A stretch of 64,000 nucleotides of DNA from Cristatella mucedo (taxonomy: Eukaryota > Bryozoa > Phylactolaemata > Cristatellidae): positions 1,736,001 to 1,800,000 of the forward strand of contig WPIO01000043.1 in assembly GCA_009760855.2 (NCBI GenBank). The letters are read 5' to 3'. The notes beneath the pieces are model-generated. The model ran no database searches, was not told the origin of the DNA, and worked only from the letters and a program-made list of their open reading frames with translations. Below are positions 27,101 through 35,700 of this stretch, piece by piece. A program made the position numbers and the translations under genes. The stretch's first letter is position 1, and each line of letters starts with the position of its first letter.

Positions 27101-29587
27101 TGTAAAGTGAAATGCAATTGAATGGTAAGTAAAATCTTGCTTGAAAAACAAACGAAATGAATAATATGGTTAGGGGTGACATGCACAGGGTCAGCATGCA
27201 AATGTGGTTAGTGGCAGCATGCACAGTGTCAGCACGCATAAGCACATCAAGGACAAATCACAGGGACCCACTAAATGCCGTCCTAAATAGGTGTGTTTTT
27301 AGGTTTTTTTAAATGTGGTCAGGTCAAGGGATGTTCTGACGCAGGTCGGAGGGAGTTCCAGGCTTTGGGAGCATATGAACTAAATGCACGGTCTCCAAAG
27401 GATTTAAGATTTGTATGAGGTATTTCTAGACTGTTGGATTCCGAAAAGCAGGTGGTACAATGCTTGGCCTGATGGGGTAGTATATCTGACAGATAGGCTG
27501 GAGCCATAGGGTGAAGGGACCTAAAAGTGAGCGACAAAACCTTGAAGTCAATCCGTTGCTTGACTGGTAGCCAGTGCAGGTCGGCGAGAAGTGGAGTAAT
27601 GTGGCAACTGCGACGCTCACGACAGACAAGCCTAGCTGCAGAGTTTTGCACCAGCTGCAATCGCCTGATCGCACATGCTGGTAGGCCAGTAAGCAGTGAG
27701 TTGCAGAAATCGAGACGGGATGTTACAAATGCATGGACCAACTTGGACGTAGTATCTTTATCTAAACAAGCCCGAATTTTAGCATCACTCATCAATAGAA
27801 AAGATCGACTTCTCACACGCAAAGTCAAAATGAGGTAAGAGCAATCTAAGATAAAAGTGGACTTGGTAACTGGGGGACGAGAGGCTAATGTCTCGATTAA
27901 CAGCTTATTGTCGGATGAACCTGAAGCAAGCGATTTGTAAGACTGCTTCGAGGGAACTGCAAGCGGTTTGAAATTGAGGGAGGGCTAGGCGACAATGGTG
28001 ACGCAACCACCGGTTTCGATTGATCTAAGGGTATTGAAAAAGGAGAAGTCTATAGTCGGTTGGGTAAGAGATTTTAGCTAAATGTTGAACTAGGTAAACA
28101 GGTCTATTACATTCTTAGTAACTATCTCACATATTATTAATGGCTTGTTGCAGATTGAACGAAAAGTCTGTAGAAGAGCATTAAGATGGCTCCCCATAGT
28201 TATAGAGTGCGTGATTACCACTAAGTTAGAGTAACTGGATGTAGTGTTGATCTCTACTATTTAAAGCGAGTCTGTATTTCAGTCAAGTGCCAAGATGATA
28301 GCATTGTGTTTTGTGACAATACTTCCAAGAGTGACGTATAATAGATGAGTAAATTTTGTGGCAATACTTCCAAGAGTGACGTGTAATAGATGAGTAAATT
28401 TATGTGCAATATTGTATTTCTACTTTTACACAGCAAAGCCAGTCCATAGGAAGTGAGATCTATAGGAAGTGAGGAAGTGATACTACTAACAGTATTAAGA
28501 CATGTGCGTTAGTATCTGAGAGAACATATTGCTCTAAATACATTCACTCACCCCACGTCTGTCCAAGGGCAGTTAACTGTTTCCGAAATTTCATGGTCAC
28601 CAAAGCCCCTCCCTGCACGATCGCCTCGTTCAGGGGCAGTTCGAGGCAGCCCACGATTAATTAATTCCGTCATCCTCATCCTTTTATATTAGCAAGGTAG
28701 GTTTAGATCATATGTGTTGAATCTTATGTTTGCTCTAGCGCCTGACCACTGGCATGGAGTGCATTTGCTCCCTGTGGCTTGTTTGCAGGGGGCGACCTGC
28801 TGCCGGTCGGCCAAAGATGCCGCTACAATCGTGAACAACGAATTGTCGCTTATGGTCGATCATACTCACGTGGTTGTCGGCGCATTGCCGGTGCCTCCCG
28901 AGCAGAGTCCTGACTGGCCGGCATGCAGCGTCCAGTTCATCGTCATCGACTGCAGCACGATGAGCTACGTCGACTTGGCCGGCATCAACACGCTGAGGGC
29001 TGTGAGTGCTGCTGCGCGTTGCAGCAGTCTGGGAAATGCACTCTTGTGCTCGCGATGCTCTGTCAATCCAAGATGCAATTCACATAAATCCTTAGCTCGA
29101 CGATTCCTGCCGTCACGGCAGCATCTAACATGGAGACATTGAATTCGAAACGACTAGCCCAGCTGTTATTCTCAGAGTATGCTTCATCTATGTATATCGT
29201 TCTTTAAATGCCCATGCGTGCAGCAATTGTGTATTTTATCGTCACCAGAAAAAAGAAAGAAAGAAAAAGCCATATAGGGGGCTTCATGAGCAGCAGGAGG
29301 CTATTGTGGGTTTCCTGTTATCAACTGCAGACCGAAGCTGAAAGCCGAGTTTCGACTCAATTAAGTGCATCGATCCTCACATTGGTCGGATTATCAACCC
29401 GATCTAATGGCTAGTGTGGCCGGCCATGGGCTGTCTTACGTGCAGATGCTGCTCATATGCTCAGCAAAATGCTTAAAAACAGCATAAGAAACGACGGACA
29501 GAAGTCCGGACTAGTGGCTGGCTACTGAGGAGAGCTTAGTAGTGGTTTCTGGGATAACGAAGTTACACTGGACAACTCCCACCATTG

Positions 29588-29659
<72 letters not shown>

Positions 29660-29669
29660 CTCTCTCTCG

Positions 29670-29700
<31 letters not shown>

Positions 29701-29701
29701 G

Positions 29702-29737
<36 letters not shown>

Positions 29738-32700
29738 TGGGCTCTGTGAGAATAGAGATGGTGTTCATTCGCCACCAGCTGAAGCTTCAACGAATAGAGG
29801 ATGTGTCCTCATTGGTTCATCTAATACTGATTGGAGCCTCCTACTAATCCTACATGCAATCTCCTTGGTTGTCGTGACCGCATCCGAGTGCAGCCTTCTT
29901 CTTGTGCTGTGCTAGTTACTTCTTTAACTGCTAACTGCAGAATTTGACCCCAGAAACCGGTACAACCAGGAAAGATGTGGCTTATATTCCAACTTAAAGT
30001 CAGCATCCACTTCCACTGCAAATGAATGACATTTCTGTCCCTTGCTCTTGCACTGGACAGCTAATTCTTAGTAACTGCTAACATTTCTTTCATGTGAAGC
30101 ATTTTCTCCCAATGCTCGGTCAATAAGAATCATGGTTTGCTTGAACACTGACTTAATGTGATTCTTTTGCATTTGTAACAAAACATTATAGTTATGATAA
30201 ACAGATGATAACAGATAACAGATGATAACAGATGATAAACAGATAAGTTGCTGTACAACTGCCCAATCGCTGTTGTTTTTGTTATTTTTTACCAAGGTCA
30301 CATGGAGGGTTCATCTGCATATCACTTGTCAGCGATCTTTTCTATGCCTGTGCCTGTGCAGTTGCCAAGTCGTGGACTTTATAAGCCAATCTGCTGATAT
30401 AATAAATAGAGATTAAGTTCTCTTGGGGCGCTATATAAATGAATTATATTTTAGCGCCGAGCTGGTTTGGTCTAGCGGTTGAGGTGCTCGCCCCGACCAA
30501 GGTCTGACTGAGGTCATGGGCTCAAGCCCCGAGGCATACGTGAAGCGCCTGAATAGAGACCAAGTTCTCTTGGGGCGCTATATAAATGAATTATATTTAT
30601 TTATATTTATAATGAAATTGTGCAGTAGCTTGGTGGATTGCTTCCTGTGGGGAGCTGTGCAATAGCTGGCCGGAAAATTTCTTGTAAAGGTGTTTCGCAA
30701 GAGGCAGCTTGATCATCCTGTGAAGGAGTTTTGCCATAGATAGCCGGATTACTTCCTGTGAGAAAGTGAACAGCGGCTAGTCGGATTGCCACATGTGAGC
30801 CATTGTTTGTCTTCAGATGTAACCCATATTTACATCATGTCAGAGCAATTATTACTTGACCTTGCTGGATTCAGCAGCTAATAGCTGACCCCTGTGTCGG
30901 GCACAGCTTTGCCTGGCTTGGTGGGGAGAATTACAACAACCCTTCCCCTTCAAGCTGTGGCTCTGTGCCCCTTTCAGGGCCTTAACGCTACAAGAGGAAA
31001 TTGCAGTCATTCTATGGCTTAATGTAAGTAAGGAATCTCTGACAAAAAGACACCGACTTTCAATGATTTCCAATATTTGCATAGACGGTGTAATTGTGCC
31101 ACGTTTTCACATGTAGCTCATCGTTTCCAATCCATATGAAGTGCCTACAATGGATTTAGTTCTTCTCGAGTCCCACGCCTATGCATTATACATATATAGT
31201 TAATGAAAATAATATATAATAATAATATTATGCTTGATAAAGCATCATCGGAGAACTCAAATGTTATTCTAGGCACTTTACTTTTGCTGCAAAGGAAGCA
31301 TGACCGAATGGTTAGTGGTATTAATCTAAATAAACAACAAGATTGACATGGTTAGGATTGACCTGCATAGGGTCAGTATGCAAATATGGTTAGTGTCAGT
31401 ATGCACAGTGACAGCTCCCATAAGCACATACAGGTTGAATCACAGGGACCCACTGAATGCTGTGATAAGTAGATGCGCTTTTAGTTTCTTTTTAAATGTG
31501 GACAAGTCAGGAGATGTCGTGATGCAAGTTGGAAGAGTTCCAGCCTTTAGGAGCATATGAACTAAAGGCATGGTCTCCAAAAGATTTGAGATTTGTATAT
31601 GAGGTGTGGATAAACAGTTGGATTCCGAAAAGCAGGTGATACGATGCTTTGTCTGGTGGGGAAGTAAATCTGACAGATAGGCTGGAGCCAAAAATGAATG
31701 TACGTAAAAGTGGTTGACACAATCGTGAAATCGATCCGTTGCTTGACTGAGAGGGAGCCAGTGCAGGTCGGCAAGAAGCCATGTGTGGCATCTTCGACGC
31801 TCATGATAGACAAGCCTAGCTGCAGAGTTTTCTACCAGCTGAAAGTGCATGATTGCACGGGCCGGTAGACCATCAAGCAGTGAGTTACAGAAGTCAAGAC
31901 TGGATGTAGCAAATACTTGGACCAATTTAGACATGGTATCCCTGTGTGAGCAAGCCAGAATTTTAGCAACGTCATGTAGCCGTGGTAGCTCACTGGGTCA
32001 GGCGATTGCTTTTCGTGACCTCGGGCCCGAGTTCGTGGGTTCGAATCCTTTGGTGGGTGATCCTGTATCTCTGCTGAAAGTGGAGGTGATAGCCATAATA
32101 ATAATGATAATAAGAATAATGTACTTGACAAAGCGCCCCCAGATAACTCAATCTCTTTCTAGGCGCTTTACATTTGCTGCAAAGGGAAATGCAATTAAAT
32201 GGTAAGTAAAATAATGCTTGAAAAACAAACAAAATGATTAACGTGGTTAGGGGTGACATGCACAGGGTCAGCATGCAAATGTGGTTAGTGGCAGCATGCA
32301 CAGTGTCAGCACGCATAAGCACGTGAAGGACGAATCCATAAAGGTTCTTCTGTTGCTATAAAAAGAGGCTGTTAAATCAGCTAGTATTTTTTATATGTTT
32401 CATGTAGTTGAAAGTAGGCAGACTTGAGCTTGGAGCTGATGCTGTCGTCTAATGAAAGGTCACTTTGGAACATGACACCTAGATTTCGTGTGGATTCAAC
32501 TGAAGATGTGCTAGCAGAGCTGATTTTAAGCTTTAACCTTTCAATAACCTATTAACCTTCCAATTTCTGAATCACACTTGGTCTGCCCATAACTAGTAAG
32601 TTGGTTTTATCATCGTTCAATTGAAGAAAGTTGGCCACCATGCTTGTGTAGATGTCATCAATACGTGCAGTCAAGGAGTTTAGAGAATTCTAAGTGCTGG

Positions 32701-35700
32701 ACGGCTGGGATTGATCAAAGCAAGGTTACAACTGAGTGCCTACATTGTGCTTGGCCTTCACATTGTCAAGAAGGAGAGTATACATCGTAACAAGAACTGA
32801 ACCAAGCACGGATCACTGAGTCACCCCATATTTCAGAGGTTCTTTGGATTATCAATGTACATTCACATCAATACTCTGGAGTCTCACATTGAGATAAGAC
32901 CTGAACCATTGCAATGCAGTGCTAGTGATGCCCAGGCGAGATGAGAGGTGCTGAAGAAAGACTTGGTGATCGATATATTTAAAAGCTGCCAAACAATCGA
33001 GCAAAACAAGTAGAGATGCTCTACCTAAGTCTGTATTTGTAAGTAGGTCGTTATACACCCGAAGCAACGGCGATTTTGTGGAGTGATTAGCTCTAAAACC
33101 ATACTGCAACCTACTAGCGAGGTTGAAGTTTCAATATATGAGTTCAGCTGTCTTGCCACGACTCGTTCCACCGTCTTTGAAATTTGATAGGAATGGTAGA
33201 AGGGAGACTGTGGGGAAGTTTCTTGAGTTCTCTCGCTTTAGTGTAGGTGTCTTGAGTAGCAGCCCGACTACAGCCTTTTTGAGATGTTCTGGGACATGAC
33301 CTGAGGCAAATGACAAATGTATGATTGTATGCTAGGCAGCAGCAGATCAATGCATGGTCGAAGCAGGACAGTGGGAATAGGGCCCAGAGGACTAGTTATT
33401 AATACATATATAGTTTAAATGCCTGCAACTAGACATTTTTTGCTCACGTAAACGTAGCTTATTCCTGGGATGTGCCCCAAAAGATCTCAATATATGTAAA
33501 CCACCTTGACAGAGAACTAATTCTCTCAGGGCAGAGAGTTACTTCTCTTAGGGGTCTTTGCAAATGTCATAATTTCGTCATCGTAATTACTTCTACTTAG
33601 ATTGGCTTCAGTCGAAGCCTACTGTTGAAGTAGGTAAAAGAGAAAGTGCTAACAGCTGAAGCTCTTATCGGTAACTTTCTCATTACACTCACGTTCTTAA
33701 TAGGAGAAATAGGAAGGTAGACAGATTTTAGCTTTTCCATGGTATACACACTTTGACACACCTTGATCAACAGAGCTCGCTTTTTCCGTGACTGTTTATG
33801 AGAATTTCTGTATGGGACATCCCGCATTAAAAAAAATGAAAAAAAGATTACTGGATCTTTAAGCCTCATCTATTTAGATGCAGAAGAACATAGCTGCCAT
33901 TACTTTGGTCTGCATTTTGGGTCATATAAATTTGCCTGCTTCGGGACTCAAACCCGCGACCCAGGTAGTTAAGTGCAAGGCTGCCTCTGATCCAGTTAGC
34001 AGATGCTCTTCGGCTGTCAATTAAGAGTTTACCCGCATTTCTAGCGGTCCATTATTGCTTGCCAACAACTATCAGCTGGCGTTATGCAGGTGGTCATATT
34101 CTCATGTTTTGCAGATGTACGACGAATACAAGAAAGTCGGCATTGGCATGCTTTTTGCGAATTGCAAAGGTAAAGGTAGTGGCTGCTCACTATTCGCTGG
34201 TAGTACTCGTGACTTCTCTATTGAGCTGAGTTTGGCTGAATGTTGGGAGATCTAGCTTTTGTACAGCATGTGCATTAGTTGAATGTCCGTAAGACGTGTT
34301 TGCACACACATATGAACATGACGTACATACAATCGCACGTACTTTTCCAGACCAGCATATTAGAGTGTACACACGGACATGCTTACAGGCAAACACATCC
34401 GTACTGGCTTATCAGTAAATTTACCCAAAGTGCCTGCTTATCTGTAATTAGATGAGCTCACTTTTTGACCTGTTGCCTTATAGCTCATGATGTATCTTCG
34501 TTGTAGCCGGTGTACGTCAAATGTTTGCTCGTTCGGAACTGTATGCCACCGTGCCAAAGACATCGGTATATGTAACGATTCACGATGCTGTCATTGCTGC
34601 ACTGCAGCAGTTAAACGATGACAAACAACTAGACAAGGTATATAGCATGACCATCTGCTTAGACCTGATAAAAAATACAGACTCAGATCATCCAATACTT
34701 ATTCTTGTCATACGTATTCTTAAGTTTGATAACTATTCATGTGCTTGTGAACAAACACTCAAGATTCCTTTATTTTATGATTGTCTACTTGTTTACTAAT
34801 CTGGTTTCATTACTGAAGATGCCCCTATCTCTTCTTTGTGCAATTAATAATAACAGTAATAATAATAATACACTTGTTAAAGTGCCCTCGGAGAAGTCAA
34901 CCTCTTTCTACGTACTTTGCATTTGCTGCAAAGTAACATGAGTTCTGCTTTTCTCATACAAATTCAAGAAGCATAGACTCTGCTTGCCCGTCTTTCTTGG
35001 TGAAATTTAGGCATTACTCATAAAAAAAATTCAAGTCATATTAACCCAATATCCATTGTGTATCGCTGTGACTGATTTTTCATCCCATTTTTGGATGTTT
35101 TTAAGTATGTGTCGACATTCCGACATTTCTTGGATGCTTTCATTCTTTCTAACTGATGATAGCAATAATAATGCACTTGATAAAGCACCCTCAGAAAACT
35201 CAATCTTTTCCTAGGTGCTTTACATTTGTCAACCATGTGTGGAATTATTCAGTTTGAGTTCCTACTAACCCAATCGTATGGTCTACCTAATTTTAATTTC
35301 TTGTTTGTTCATTGATGGCTAGCATAAGGGCTATGCAAGGTAATAACCATTATATATATATAATTCATTTATATAGTGCCCTAAGAGAACTTAATCTCTA
35401 CTCAGGCACTTCACATATGCCTCGGGGCTCGAGCCCACGACCTCGGTCAGACCTTGGTCGGGGCGAGCACCTTGGCCGCTTGTTGTTCAAAGCAGGCTCT
35501 GCTAGTGCAAATATTTGTGTTGCTTTTGGCAGTAGTCACGAGCAGTCACTCATTTAAGCAGAAGTGCTGCTGTATCTATTAGGACTGTGACAGAAATGAT
35601 CACATTCGAAGAAAAAGCAGTCTTGAATGCTGTAGTTAGTCTTGCCATATGCAGTATATTCGGTTTTTTCGTGTGCCACTGTACACCCGAGTGTCATGAG

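Larger units (their letters stand above)
31207..33393 (-). mobile_element. LINE-1 copy interrupted by SINE-2 (which is itself interrupted)
   Basis: Minus strand, 3' end at 31207. The part 31207-31979 carries the C-terminal frame (QVFATSSLDFCNSLLDGLPA; NSAARLVYHERRRC). After a SINE-2 block, 32408-33393 continues exactly where the element broke off (FRANHSTKSPLLRVYNDLL; LASGHVPEHLKKAVVG reading upstream). The 8-bp string TCATGTAG occurs at both edges of the SINE (31972-31979 and 32400-32407). It was therefore one element before the SINE arrived. Confidence 0.85.

Noticed and set aside
29511-29847. Arg-Glu and Ser-Leu repeat ORFs
   Set aside because: Pure translations of the (CT)n/(GA)n microsatellite.
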